A DNA stretch of 33,267 nucleotides, from the NCBI RefSeq assembly GCF_002086675.1, contig NZ_MVIF01000066.1, positions 1 through 33,267 on the forward strand, written 5' to 3'. This document shows, piece by piece, positions 15,110 to 26,339 of the stretch. The DNA comes from Mycobacterium persicum. Its GTDB lineage: Bacteria; Actinomycetota; Actinomycetes; Mycobacteriales; Mycobacteriaceae. Numbering within the stretch: the stretch's first letter is position 1; each line of letters starts with the position of its first letter. The translations under genes were made by a program, and so were the position numbers. The notes beneath the pieces are model-generated. The model was not told the DNA's origin and made no database searches. It was given only the letters and a program-made list of their open reading frames with translations.

Positions 15110-16594
15110 TCACGCTGTCTGGTTGCCTTCGGAATCCTGCCCGGCCTTTTGGGCGGCTTCTGCCGCCTGAGCCGCCGCTGTTCCGGGCCGTTTGCGTTGC
15201 ACCCAGTTCTCGATATTGCGTTGCGGACCCGCGGACACCGCCAACGCCCCCGGGGGCACATCCTCGCGGACGACCGTGCCGGCCCCGGTGTAGGCGCCGT
15301 CACCGACCGTCACGGGCGCCACGAACATGGTGTCCGAGCCGGTGCGAACATGCGAGCCGATGGTGGTGCGCTGCTTGGCGGTGCCGTCGTAATTGACGAA
15401 GACGCTGGACGCGCCGATGTTGCTGTGCTCGCCGATGTCGGCGTCGCCGACATAAGTCAGGTGCGGAACCTTGGTGCCGGTGCCGATGGTGGAGTTCTTG
15501 ACTTCTACGAACGCGCCCAACTTGCCGTCGGCTCCCAGCACGGTGCCGGGCCGAAGATAGGTGAAGGGGCCGACCGTGGCCCCGTCGCCGATCGACGACG
15601 AGGTGCCGTGCGTTCGGATCACCGTGGCGCGCTCGCCCACGGTGACGTCGGTCAAGGTGGTGTCCGGACCGATGACGCAGTGGCCGCCGATCTGGGTCCG
15701 GCCCAGCAGCTGGGTGCCGGGGTGGATGACGGTGTCGCGCCCGATCGCGACGTCGACGTCGATCCAGGTGGTGGCCGGGTCGATGACGGTCACGCCGGCC
15801 AGTTGGTGGCTGGCCACGATCCGGCGGTTGAGCTCGGCGCCCAGTTGTGCCAGTTGGACGCGGTTGTTGACGCCGGCTACCAGCGCGCTGTCGTCGACGT
15901 GGCGGGCACTTACGGTGTGCCCGTCGCGGCGCAGGATGGCGATGACGTCGGTCAGGTACAGCTCCTGCTGAGCATTGTTGGAGCTCAGCCGGCTCAAGGC
16001 GGACCGCAGGGCAGCGATGTCGAAGGCGTACACGCCGGTGTTGACCTCGCGGATCTCGCGTTGTGAGGGTGTGGCGTCGGTTTGCTCGACGATCGCCATC
16101 ACCTCGTTGTCCTGGGTCCGCAGGATTCGGCCGTAGCCGTGCGGGTCGCTCAGGGTCGTGGTCAGCACCGTGACCGCGGCCGGTCCTGAGGGGTGGGTCG
16201 CGCCGTGGGTGGCGATCAGATCGGCCAGGGTGTCCGAGTCCAGCAGCGGCGTATCGCCGGAGGCGACGACCACGATGCCGGCGTAATCGTCGGGCAGGGC
16301 GGACAGGCCGCACCGCACCGCGTCCCCGGTGCCCAGCGGCCGGTCCTGCAATGCGACGTCGATCGCGCGTCCGAGGGTCTGGGCCAGCTCGGCGACCAGC
16401 GGCGAGATGCGCTGGTGATCGTGGCCCAGCACCACGACCAGATGCTGCGGCGCCAGCTTGGTCATCGCGTGCAGCGAGTGCGCCAGCATGCTGCGCCCGC
16501 CCAGGGTGTGTAGCACCTTGGGGGTGTCCGACCGCATCCGGGTGCCCGGTCCGGCCGCGAGGACCACGACCGCGGTGTCACCACGAAACGTCAT
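15110..16594 (-). CDS. glmU: Bifunctional UDP-N-acetylglucosamine pyrophosphorylase / glucosamine-1-phosphate N-acetyltransferase
   Basis: GlmU acetylates glucosamine-1-phosphate and then uridylates it, giving UDP-GlcNAc for peptidoglycan and the arabinogalactan linker. The 494-residue protein matches the family. The N-terminal Rossmann domain (about 1-235) has LAAGPGTRMRSDTPKVLH and DRPLGTGDAV; the C-terminal left-handed beta-helix (about 265-460) shows hexapeptide repeats and the acetyltransferase region FVEVKNSTIGTGTKVPHLTYVGDADIG, with NYDGTAKQRT. The Ala/Gln-rich tail is typical of mycobacteria. The ATG at 16594 has an excellent AAGGAGGG. It lies between tRNA-Gln and prsA on the same strand. 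Confidence 0.97.
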   Translation of the reverse strand: MTFRGDTAVVVLAAGPGTRMRSDTPKVLHTLGGRSMLAHSLHAMTKLAPQHLVVVLGHDHQRISPLVAELAQTLGRAIDVALQDRPLGTGDAVRCGLSALPDDYAGIVVVASGDTPLLDSDTLADLIATHGATHPSGPAAVTVLTTTLSDPHGYGRILRTQDNEVMAIVEQTDATPSQREIREVNTGVYAFDIAALRSALSRLSSNNAQQELYLTDVIAILRRDGHTVSARHVDDSALVAGVNNRVQLAQLGAELNRRIVASHQLAGVTVIDPATTWIDVDVAIGRDTVIHPGTQLLGRTQIGGHCVIGPDTTLTDVTVGERATVIRTHGTSSSIGDGATVGPFTYLRPGTVLGADGKLGAFVEVKNSTIGTGTKVPHLTYVGDADIGEHSNIGASSVFVNYDGTAKQRTTIGSHVRTGSDTMFVAPVTVGDGAYTGAGTVVREDVPPGALAVSAGPQRNIENWVQRKRPGTAAAQAAEAAQKAGQDSEGNQTA

Positions 16595-16597
16595 CGA

Positions 16598-16605
16598 CCC
16601 TCCTT
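16598..16605 (-). promoter_or_regulatory. glmU ribosome-binding site
   Basis: Read on the minus strand, AAGGAGGG ends three bases before the glmU ATG (core GGAGG slightly further). It fixes the start at 16594. Confidence 0.7.
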
Positions 16606-16648
16606 ACGTTTCGGCTCGCGAACGCGCACGCCCGCGGTACCAACCACG

Positions 16649-16720
16649 CTCCGTCGCCAGGACTCGAACCTGAACTCTCAGAACCAAAATCTGATGTGCT
16701 GCCGATTACACCACGACGGA
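16649..16720 (-). tRNA. tRNA-Gln (anticodon TTG)
   Basis: The minus strand folds into a 72-nt cloverleaf. The acceptor arms TCCGTCG and CGACGGA pair perfectly and are followed by a G discriminator. The anticodon arm reads CAGATTTTGGTTCTG with anticodon TTG, and the T arm contains GGTTCGAGTCC. CCA is not encoded. It stands 54 bp upstream of glmU on the same strand. Confidence 0.97.
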
Positions 16721-17041
16721 TTGCCGGTCGACGGTGAGCATTTTGCCCGCTCACCACCATGGAACTCTAGTCCGACGGCGAGGCGGCCACGTGCAGCCGT
16801 GCCCGTGCTCGCACCCGCGGCTGTCAAATTTACCTCGGGCATGTCGATGGACTAGATGGCGCAAGACCCGATATGACGCGGTTGCCCCACACGGCCCATC
16901 GAGTGTGCACAGACGGTTTTGAGCGTGCACGTAGGGCGGGAACATCGCGCTTCGCCCGCCCGGACGGCACGCTCGACGCCGTCAACGCACGCTCGACGCC
17001 GTCGCGGCTCGCTCGAGACCGCCAACACCCGCATGACCGGA
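16721..17041. other. Intergenic region between tRNA-Gln and the TetR gene; contains repeat copy A
   Basis: I see no gene here. The left part carries the tRNA promoter region on the minus strand; TAGAGT at 16769-16764 is a possible -10. The right half, from about 16895, is a copy of the dispersed repeat described separately, and runs up to the promoter of the TetR gene. Confidence 0.5.
16895..17040 (+). repeat. Dispersed repeat, copy A, ending in 20-bp tandem units
   Basis: Starting at ATCGAGTGTGCAC this shares a co-linear block with copies B (28514-28802) and C (29215-29509, minus): the conserved landmarks are ATCGAGTGTGC, a GACGG.TTTGA segment, GTAGGGCGGGAACAT and GACGGCAC.CTCG. It then passes into four units of exactly 20 bp starting at 16961, 16981, 17001 and 17021. 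The first two share GCACGCTCGACGCC; the last two are degenerate. The block stops right at the leaderless promoter of the TetR gene. It lacks the upstream half found in B and C. Confidence 0.7.
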
Positions 17042-17047
17042 TACCCT
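17042..17047 (+). promoter_or_regulatory. TetR (Rv1019-like) -10 box, leaderless
   Basis: TACCCT fits TANNNT and lies seven bases before the GTG at 17055, so transcription should begin on the start codon. There is no Shine-Dalgarno in the gap. The repeat units end immediately upstream. Confidence 0.55.
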
Positions 17048-17054
17048 GATTGAC

Positions 17055-17702
17055 GTGGCTGTGGCCGATAAGGATCCGGAAAGGGAACCGCGGGCGCCGC
17101 GCGCCCGGATGACCGGTAGCGAACGCCGGCGCCAGCTCATCGGCATCGCCCGATCGTTGTTCGCCGAGCGCGGCTACGACGGAACCTCGATCGAGGAAAT
17201 CGCGCAACGCGCCAATGTCTCCAAGCCCGTCGTCTACGAGCATTTCGGCGGCAAGGAGGGTCTGTATGCGGTGGTCGTCGACCGGGAGATGCAGGCGCTG
17301 CTGGACGGCATCACCTCGTCGCTGACCAACAACCGGTCGCGGGTGCGGGTGGAGCGGGTGGCGTTGGCGCTGCTGACCTACGTCGAGGAACGCACCGACG
17401 GCTTTCGCATCATGATCCGCGACTCGCCGGCGTCGATCAGCTCGGGCACCTATTCCAGCCTGCTCAACGACGCCGTCAGCCAGGTCAGCTCGATTTTGGC
17501 CGGCGATTTCGCCCGTAGGGGCCTGGATCCGGATCTGGCGCCGCTCTATGCGCAGGCGTTGGTGGGTTCGGTGTCGATGACCGCGCAGTGGTGGCTCGAC
17601 GCGCGCGAACCCAAGAAGGAAGTGGTCGCCGCGCACCTGGTCAACCTGGTCTGGAATGGGCTGACCCATCTCGAGGCCGATCCCCAGCTGCAGGGGGAGT
17701 AG
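17055..17702 (+). CDS. TetR-family regulator, orthologue of Rv1019
   Basis: This 215-residue TetR protein has its helix-turn-helix at about residues 24-70: GSERRRQLIGIARSLFAERGY, then ANVSKPVVYEHFGGKEGLY. The C-terminal domain (about 80-205) is helical. By sequence and position it corresponds to M. tuberculosis Rv1019, reported as an autoregulator and repressor of the downstream mfd-mazG genes. Here that arrangement is broken: a minus-strand decarboxylase gene lies between it and mfd, with only 5 bp between the convergent stops, so cotranscription with mfd is unlikely. The GTG at 17055 is leaderless. The N-terminal arm is rich in charged residues and Pro. Confidence 0.92.
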   Translation: MAVADKDPEREPRAPRARMTGSERRRQLIGIARSLFAERGYDGTSIEEIAQRANVSKPVVYEHFGGKEGLYAVVVDREMQALLDGITSSLTNNRSRVRVERVALALLTYVEERTDGFRIMIRDSPASISSGTYSSLLNDAVSQVSSILAGDFARRGLDPDLAPLYAQALVGSVSMTAQWWLDAREPKKEVVAAHLVNLVWNGLTHLEADPQLQGE

Positions 17703-17707
17703 GCCCG

Positions 17708-19048
17708 TTACCCGCAGTCGCGCACCAGCAGGTCGGCGACAGTCTCGCGGCGAACCAGTTCGCGAGCCCGGCCGCCACTGACCGCCACCAGCGGTGGCCG
17801 CCCGACCATGGTGTAGTTCGACGCCATGCTGTGGTGGTAGGAGCCGGTGCCGGCCACGGCCAGCAGGTCGCCGGCGTGGATATCCGCCGGGAGTTCGACA
17901 TCGCGGGCGATCTCGTTGCCCGCTTCCCCATGACGGCCGGCCACGGTGACGGCCCGCTTTTCCGTGCGGGCGTGCCGGTTGGCCAGGGCGACCGTGTACC
18001 GCGCGCCGTCCAGCGCCACTCGCGGGTTGTCGCTTATTCCGCCGTCCACTGCGACCACGGTGTGGCCGTTCGGTCGTGTCTTCACCGAGCAGACCCGGTA
18101 CAGCGTGACACCGGCCCGCGCGCTGATGCCGCGACCGGGTTCCACGACGACCGCCGGGCGTGGGAAGTGCTCGGCGGCGCAGGCCTCGTCCAGCGCATCT
18201 TCGGTGACGCCGGCCAACTCCGCGAGGTCGAGTTCGGCGTCTGCGCGCAGGTACGGGACGGCATGTCCGCCGCCGATGTTGAGTTCGGTGAGAATGACGC
18301 CGTGCTGTGCTCGGATGTCGGCCATCGCGGCGATCATCCGGCGGATCGCTTCGCCGTAGCGGGCCGGCTCGCAGATCTGCGAGCCGAGGTGGCAGTGCAG
18401 TCCGATCAGGTCGAGGATCGGATGCGCCAGCACGGCCCTCACCGCCTCGGCGGCATGGCCGCCGGTGAGGGTGAATCCGGGCTTGGGGTCACTGGTCCCG
18501 GCCGCCACCGCGGCGTGGCCGTAAGTGTCGGTATCGGGGGTCACTCGGATGAGTACCCGCTGGCGCCGACGTGCCAGGCCGGCCAGGTAGGCGATGTCGA
18601 GGCTGGAATCCAGGACCAGGCGCCCGACGCCGACGGCCACCGCGTCGCGCAGCTCGTCGGGCGATGTGGTGTTGCCGTGCATGACGATGCGGGACGGATC
18701 CAGGCCACCGGCCAGGGCCACCGCCAGCTCGCCCGGTGAGCAGATGCCGAGGCCGAGTCCCTCCTCGCGGGCCCAACGTGCCACCGCGGTGGTCAGCAGC
18801 GCCTTCCCCGCATAGACGATCTCGACATCACGCAACGCGGCGCGGTAGCGGCGGGCGCGGTGGCGGAAGTCGGTTTCGTCGAACACGTAAGCCGGGGTGC
18901 CGAATTCGTCGGCGATGTCGGAGAGCGGCACGCCGCCGACGCACAGCCGGCCGTCCTCGTCGGAGCTGGCGGTGGTCGGCCAGATTGCGGGGTCGAACCG
19001 CCGCGGTGCCGCGTGGCCGATGGACGGCAGCAGGTCGAGCAGTGTCAT
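17708..19048 (-). CDS. Fold-type III PLP decarboxylase, diaminopimelate-decarboxylase paralogue with altered active site
   Basis: The 446-residue product aligns along its length with LysA, which turns meso-diaminopimelate into lysine: an N-terminal PLP barrel with the Schiff-base Lys K82 in VYAGKALL, HCHLGSQI, ELNIGGGHAVPY, VEPGRGISA, and a C-terminal beta domain with VDGGISDNPR and GTGSYHHSMASNYTMVGRPP. The motif CESGD, which supplies the catalytic Cys from the partner subunit, reads GEAGN (residues 374-378): Cys is Gly and Asp is Asn. The enzyme may therefore use another amino acid or have lost decarboxylation. GGAG precedes the ATG at 19048. It lies between the TetR gene and mfd, where I recall no lysA-like gene in M. 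tuberculosis. Calling it lysA would be misleading. Confidence 0.85.
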   Translation of the reverse strand: MTLLDLLPSIGHAAPRRFDPAIWPTTASSDEDGRLCVGGVPLSDIADEFGTPAYVFDETDFRHRARRYRAALRDVEIVYAGKALLTTAVARWAREEGLGLGICSPGELAVALAGGLDPSRIVMHGNTTSPDELRDAVAVGVGRLVLDSSLDIAYLAGLARRRQRVLIRVTPDTDTYGHAAVAAGTSDPKPGFTLTGGHAAEAVRAVLAHPILDLIGLHCHLGSQICEPARYGEAIRRMIAAMADIRAQHGVILTELNIGGGHAVPYLRADAELDLAELAGVTEDALDEACAAEHFPRPAVVVEPGRGISARAGVTLYRVCSVKTRPNGHTVVAVDGGISDNPRVALDGARYTVALANRHARTEKRAVTVAGRHGEAGNEIARDVELPADIHAGDLLAVAGTGSYHHSMASNYTMVGRPPLVAVSGGRARELVRRETVADLLVRDCG

Positions 19049-19140
19049 GGCTCCACCATGTGCCGCGGCCGGGGCGGGTACCGGTGTCCTTACATTTTCT
19101 TGACGGCGGCGGGCTCGATATTGACGAAACAGCTGCGCCC

Positions 19141-19146
19141 TAGAAT
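19141..19146 (+). promoter_or_regulatory. mfd -10 box (near-leaderless)
   Basis: TAGAAT at 19141-19146 is a good TANNNT box nine bases before the mfd ATG, leaving at most a few untranslated bases. It gives mfd-mazG its own promoter, needed because the preceding gene runs the other way. Confidence 0.5.
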
Positions 19147-19155
19147 GGCCGCATC

Positions 19156-22874
<3,719 letters not shown>

Positions 22875-22878
<4 letters not shown>

Positions 22879-23897
22879 TTGTCGTCCTGGTCGACCCACG
22901 CCGCCCGTCGCTGGTGCCGGTCGAAGCCATCGAGTTGCTCAGCGGCGCGGTGCAATACACCGAGGAGATGCCGGTCGCGGTGCCGTGGTCGCTGCCCGAC
23001 GCGCACCCGGTGCACATGGGAGACGACGCGCCGGTGCTGTTGTCGTCGGACCCCAATCATCCGGCCGTGGTGGCACGACTGGCCGGCGGAGCGCGACTGA
23101 TTTCGGCACCCGATCGCCAGCGCGGGGAACGACTGCTCGACGCCGTGTCCATCATGGACAGACTTCGCACCGACGGACCGTGGGAAAGCGAGCAGACTCA
23201 CAACTCGTTGCGCCGCTACCTGTTGGAGGAGACCTACGAGCTGCTCGACGCGGTGCACCGCGGCGATGTGAACCAGCTGCGCGAGGAACTCGGCGACTTA
23301 CTGCTGCAGGTGCTGTTCCATGCCCGCATCGCCGAAGACGCGGCACTGCTCCCGTTCACCATCGACGACGTCGCCGACACGCTGATCCGCAAGCTGGCCA
23401 ATCGCGCGCCGGGAGTTCTTGCCGGACAAGAGATTTCGCTTCAGGAACAGATGAGCCAGTGGGAAGAACGCAAGGCGGCCGAAAAGTCCCGGAACTCTGT
23501 CTTGGACGATGTCCATACCGGTCAGCCGGCATTAGCGTTGGCGCAGAAGGTTATTCAGCGTGTCAGCAAGGCGGGACTACCTCCGCGACTGATCCCGTCC
23601 GGCATCACCTCGATCACTGTTTCGGCGGAGGTCGATGCGGAAAACTCCTTGCGTGCAGCGATTTTGGATTTTGTCGATAAGGTCCGCAGCGCCGAGAAAG
23701 CGATTGCGGCCGCGCGCCGTGACGACAGCGTTGCCGAGGAACTCGACGTGACACCCATCGGCACCATCACCGCAGAAGAGTGGTTGGCCCACTGGCCCGG
23801 ACCGACGGACGACGTGCTGGAAACCAGCCCCCAAGCCGACCCGGCAGCGGGTAAGGAATCCCGCGGCGGCCCGAAGAAACGCAAAGGTAGGCGGTAG
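22875..23897 (+). CDS. mazG: Nucleoside triphosphate pyrophosphohydrolase MazG
   Basis: MazG hydrolyses NTPs and dNTPs to the monophosphate and PPi, clearing oxidised nucleotides and lowering mutation under stress. The 340-residue protein carries an N-terminal extension of about 90 residues typical of mycobacteria, then the MazG domain with the metal-binding EETYELLDAV and REELGDLLLQVLFHARIAED, giving the EExxE...ExxD signature. The C-terminal part is Lys/Arg-rich at the end (KKRKGRR). The ATG overlaps the mfd stop (ATGA), so the two are translationally coupled, joining transcription-coupled repair with nucleotide-pool hygiene. Confidence 0.95.
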
Positions 23898-23902
23898 CAC
23901 CC

Positions 23903-23930
23903 GGGAACGGCAAGCGATCATCCCGAAGTT
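23903..23930 (+). promoter_or_regulatory. Candidate ECF sigma (SigE/SigH-type) promoter
   Basis: GGGAAC (-35) is followed after 19 bases by GTT (-10 core), the spacing of the mycobacterial SigE/SigH consensus. It lies directly after the mazG stop and would drive a long lpqU leader. The short motif can occur by chance. Confidence 0.25.
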
Positions 23931-24154
23931 TGCGACAGATGCGTTTGCTGCCAACAGAAACGGGAACAGCGATAGCCAAACACGCTCACAGCTAACCGAT
24001 ATCTAGGCGATAACAACGCTATGCCGGTGTGCTGAGCCGCAAATCGGAACGGCCACGATCGCAACCCGTGGGACGATGATCATGACTAAATCGACAGCAG
24101 ACCGGAACAGGACGTAAGGAGAGCGGCAGCCAGGGCCCGAGCGCAGCCCGCAGC

Positions 24155-24193
24155 GGAGCCCAGGAGGAGCCCGGAGGAGCCACGAAGGAGCAG
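24155..24193 (+). repeat. Tandem GGAGC (Shine-Dalgarno-like) units before lpqU
   Basis: GGAGC occurs at 24155, 24166, 24176 and 24187, spaced 11, 10 and 11 bp. The last lies in GAAGGAG, the probable ribosome-binding site for GTG 24195. The others lie too far upstream to initiate lpqU. Confidence 0.5.
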
Positions 24194-24194
24194 T

Positions 24195-24935
24195 GTGACG
24201 CCGAGACGGTGGTTGCGCGCGGTCGCCGTGATAGGGGCGACCGCGATGCTGTTGGCGTCCAGTTGCACCTGGCAGCTCAGCTTGTTCATTCCCGACGGTG
24301 TGCCGCCGCCGCCGGGCGATCCCGTCCCGCCGGTGGACACCTACGCCAGCGGCCGGCCCGCCGATCAGTTGCGAGAGTGGGCCGAGCAGCGAGCCCCCGC
24401 GCTGGAAATGCCGGTCATCGCTCTCGAGGCCTACGCCTACGCCGCGCGCGTCGCGGAGGTCGAGAACCCCAAGTGTCACATCGCGTGGACCACCCTGGCG
24501 GGTATCGGGCAGGTGGAAAGTCACAACGGCACCTATCACGGCGCAACCATCGCGCCCAACGGGGACGTGACCCCGCCCATTCGCGGTGTTCGCCTCGACG
24601 GCACCGGCGGCACGCTGCGCATCGTGGACAGCGACCACGGCAGCATCGACGGCGCTTCCGACGGAGACGGGGTGCAGCGCGCGATGGGGCCGATGCAGTT
24701 CATCGCCGAGACCTGGCGGCTCTACGGGGTCGATGCCAACAACGACGGCATTGTCAGCCCCGACAACATCGACGATGCCGCGCTCTCGGCGGCAGGTTAC
24801 TTGTGCTGGCGCGGAAAGGATCTCGCGACGCCGCGCGGCTGGATCACCGCGTTGCGCGCCTACAACAACTCCGGTGTTTACGCCCGGGCGGTGCGGGACT
24901 GGGCGACCGCTTACGCGGCGGGTCACCCGCTGTAG
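24195..24935 (+). CDS. lpqU: Lipoprotein lytic transglycosylase-like LpqU
   Basis: The 246-residue protein is a lipid-anchored, MltB-like (SLT family) lytic transglycosylase, expected to cleave glycan strands of peptidoglycan outside the membrane. The signal peptide ends in the lipobox LASSC (Cys 24). After a Pro-rich linker, the catalytic domain has GIGQVESHNGTYHG with the catalytic Glu at E108, AMGPMQFIAETWRLYGVDANNDG and AAGYLCW, then the C-terminal RAYNNSGVYARAVRDWA. The GTG at 24195 is preceded by GAAGGAG. Its neighbour eno starts 80 bp downstream. The catalytic assignment is from motifs; activity is not proven. Confidence 0.93.
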   Translation: MTPRRWLRAVAVIGATAMLLASSCTWQLSLFIPDGVPPPPGDPVPPVDTYASGRPADQLREWAEQRAPALEMPVIALEAYAYAARVAEVENPKCHIAWTTLAGIGQVESHNGTYHGATIAPNGDVTPPIRGVRLDGTGGTLRIVDSDHGSIDGASDGDGVQRAMGPMQFIAETWRLYGVDANNDGIVSPDNIDDAALSAAGYLCWRGKDLATPRGWITALRAYNNSGVYARAVRDWATAYAAGHPL

Positions 24936-24960
24936 CAGGATAAAGCGCCGAGCCAGGCTT

Positions 24961-24966
24961 TACGCT
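24961..24966 (+). promoter_or_regulatory. Candidate eno -10 box
   Basis: TACGCT fits TANNNT and lies about 50 bp before the eno GTG, giving a leader of about 40 nt that contains AAAGGAG. A clear -35 is not seen. Confidence 0.35.
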
Positions 24967-25015
24967 AATGGGCGGTCCGGGACCATAAGAGAACCACAGC
25001 GCAAAGGAGAATCCA

Positions 25016-26305
25016 GTGCCGATTATCGAGCAGGTCGGGGCCCGCGAGATTCTGGATTCTCGCGGCAACCCGACGGTCGAGGTCGAGGTGGCTCTGATGG
25101 ACGGCACCTTCGCCCGCGCCGCGGTGCCCTCGGGCGCATCGACGGGCGAGCACGAGGCCGTCGAACTGCGCGACGGCGGCGACCGCTACGGCGGTAAGGG
25201 GGTCAAGAAGGCAGTCCAAGCGGTACTCGATGAAATCGGCCCGGCTGTCATCGGCCTCAACGCCGACGACCAGCGGCTGGTCGACCAGGCGCTGGTCGAC
25301 CTGGACGGCACGCCCGACAAATCCCGGCTGGGCGGCAATGCGATCCTCGGTGTCTCGCTGGCCGTTGCCAAGGCCGCCGCCGAATCGGCGGAATTGCCGT
25401 TGTTCCGCTACATCGGCGGCCCCAACGCCCACATCCTGCCGGTGCCCATGATGAACATCCTCAACGGCGGCGCACACGCCGACACCGCCGTCGACATCCA
25501 GGAGTTCATGGTGGCCCCGATCGGCGCGCCGAGCTTCGCCGAGGCGCTGCGGTGGGGCGCCGAGGTGTACCACGCGCTCAAGTCGGTGCTGAAGAAGGAG
25601 GGACTGTCCACCGGTCTGGGCGATGAAGGCGGTTTTGCCCCGGACGTGGCCGGCACCACCGCGGCGCTGGACCTGATCAGCCGGGCCATCGAGGCGGCGG
25701 GCTTCCAGCTCGGCTCGGACGTGGCCCTGGCACTCGACGCCGCGGCCACCGAGTTCTACACCGACGGCACCGGTTACTCCTTCGAGGGTTCGACGCGCAC
25801 GGCCGAGCAGATGGTCGAGTTCTACGCCGGACTGTTGGCTTCCTACCCCCTGGTGTCCATCGAAGACCCGCTGTCCGAAGACGACTGGGATGGCTGGGCC
25901 GCGCTGACGGCATCGATCGGCGAGCGGGTACAGATCGTCGGCGACGACATCTTCGTCACCAACCCCGAGCGACTCGAAGAGGGCATCGAACGCGGCGTGG
26001 CAAATGCGTTGCTGGTCAAGGTGAATCAAATCGGCACGCTGACCGAGACACTCGACGCGGTGGCGCTGGCTCACCACAGCGGATACCGCACGATGATGAG
26101 CCACCGCAGCGGCGAGACCGAGGACACCATGATCGCGGACCTGGCGGTGGCGGTGGGCAGCGGACAAATCAAGACCGGCGCACCGGCCCGCAGTGAACGC
26201 GTCGCCAAGTACAACCAGCTGTTGCGGATCGAAGACACCCTCGGCGACGCCGCCCGGTACGCCGGCGACCTGGCCTTTCCCCGATACCTTGGGGACCAAA
26301 AATAG
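25016..26305 (+). CDS. eno: Enolase
   Basis: Enolase interconverts 2-phosphoglycerate and phosphoenolpyruvate in glycolysis and gluconeogenesis and needs Mg2+. The 429-residue protein is full length. Conserved segments are AREILDSRGNPTVEV at the N-terminus, PSGASTGEHEAVELRD, GDEGGFAP with the acid-base Glu, metal ligands in VALALDAAATEF and SIEDPLSEDDWDGW, GDDIFVTN, the catalytic Lys in LLVKVNQIGTLTE, and the signature MMSHRSGETEDT. The GTG at 25016 follows AAAGGAG. It heads a run of co-directional genes with ftsB (34 bp), DUF501 and ppx. Confidence 0.98.
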   Translation: MPIIEQVGAREILDSRGNPTVEVEVALMDGTFARAAVPSGASTGEHEAVELRDGGDRYGGKGVKKAVQAVLDEIGPAVIGLNADDQRLVDQALVDLDGTPDKSRLGGNAILGVSLAVAKAAAESAELPLFRYIGGPNAHILPVPMMNILNGGAHADTAVDIQEFMVAPIGAPSFAEALRWGAEVYHALKSVLKKEGLSTGLGDEGGFAPDVAGTTAALDLISRAIEAAGFQLGSDVALALDAAATEFYTDGTGYSFEGSTRTAEQMVEFYAGLLASYPLVSIEDPLSEDDWDGWAALTASIGERVQIVGDDIFVTNPERLEEGIERGVANALLVKVNQIGTLTETLDAVALAHHSGYRTMMSHRSGETEDTMIADLAVAVGSGQIKTGAPARSERVAKYNQLLRIEDTLGDAARYAGDLAFPRYLGDQK

Positions 26306-26339
26306 GTTGGCCGCCAACCTCAGGCGCGGCTGAAACGAC

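Larger units (their letters stand above)
23898..24194. other. Intergenic region mazG-lpqU with candidate regulatory sites
   Basis: No gene is seen in 297 bp. GGGAAC at 23903-23908 and GTT at 23928-23930 are spaced as in mycobacterial SigE/SigH promoters. TCACAGCTAACCG at 23986-23998 loosely resembles an MtrA box. The 3' end holds four GGAGC units (24155, 24166, 24176, 24187) running into the lpqU ribosome-binding site. All are by-eye matches. Confidence 0.3.

Noticed and set aside
16961..17040. CRISPR array from the 20-bp repeats
   Set aside because: The units are directly abutting without spacers, are degenerate, and no cas gene is present.
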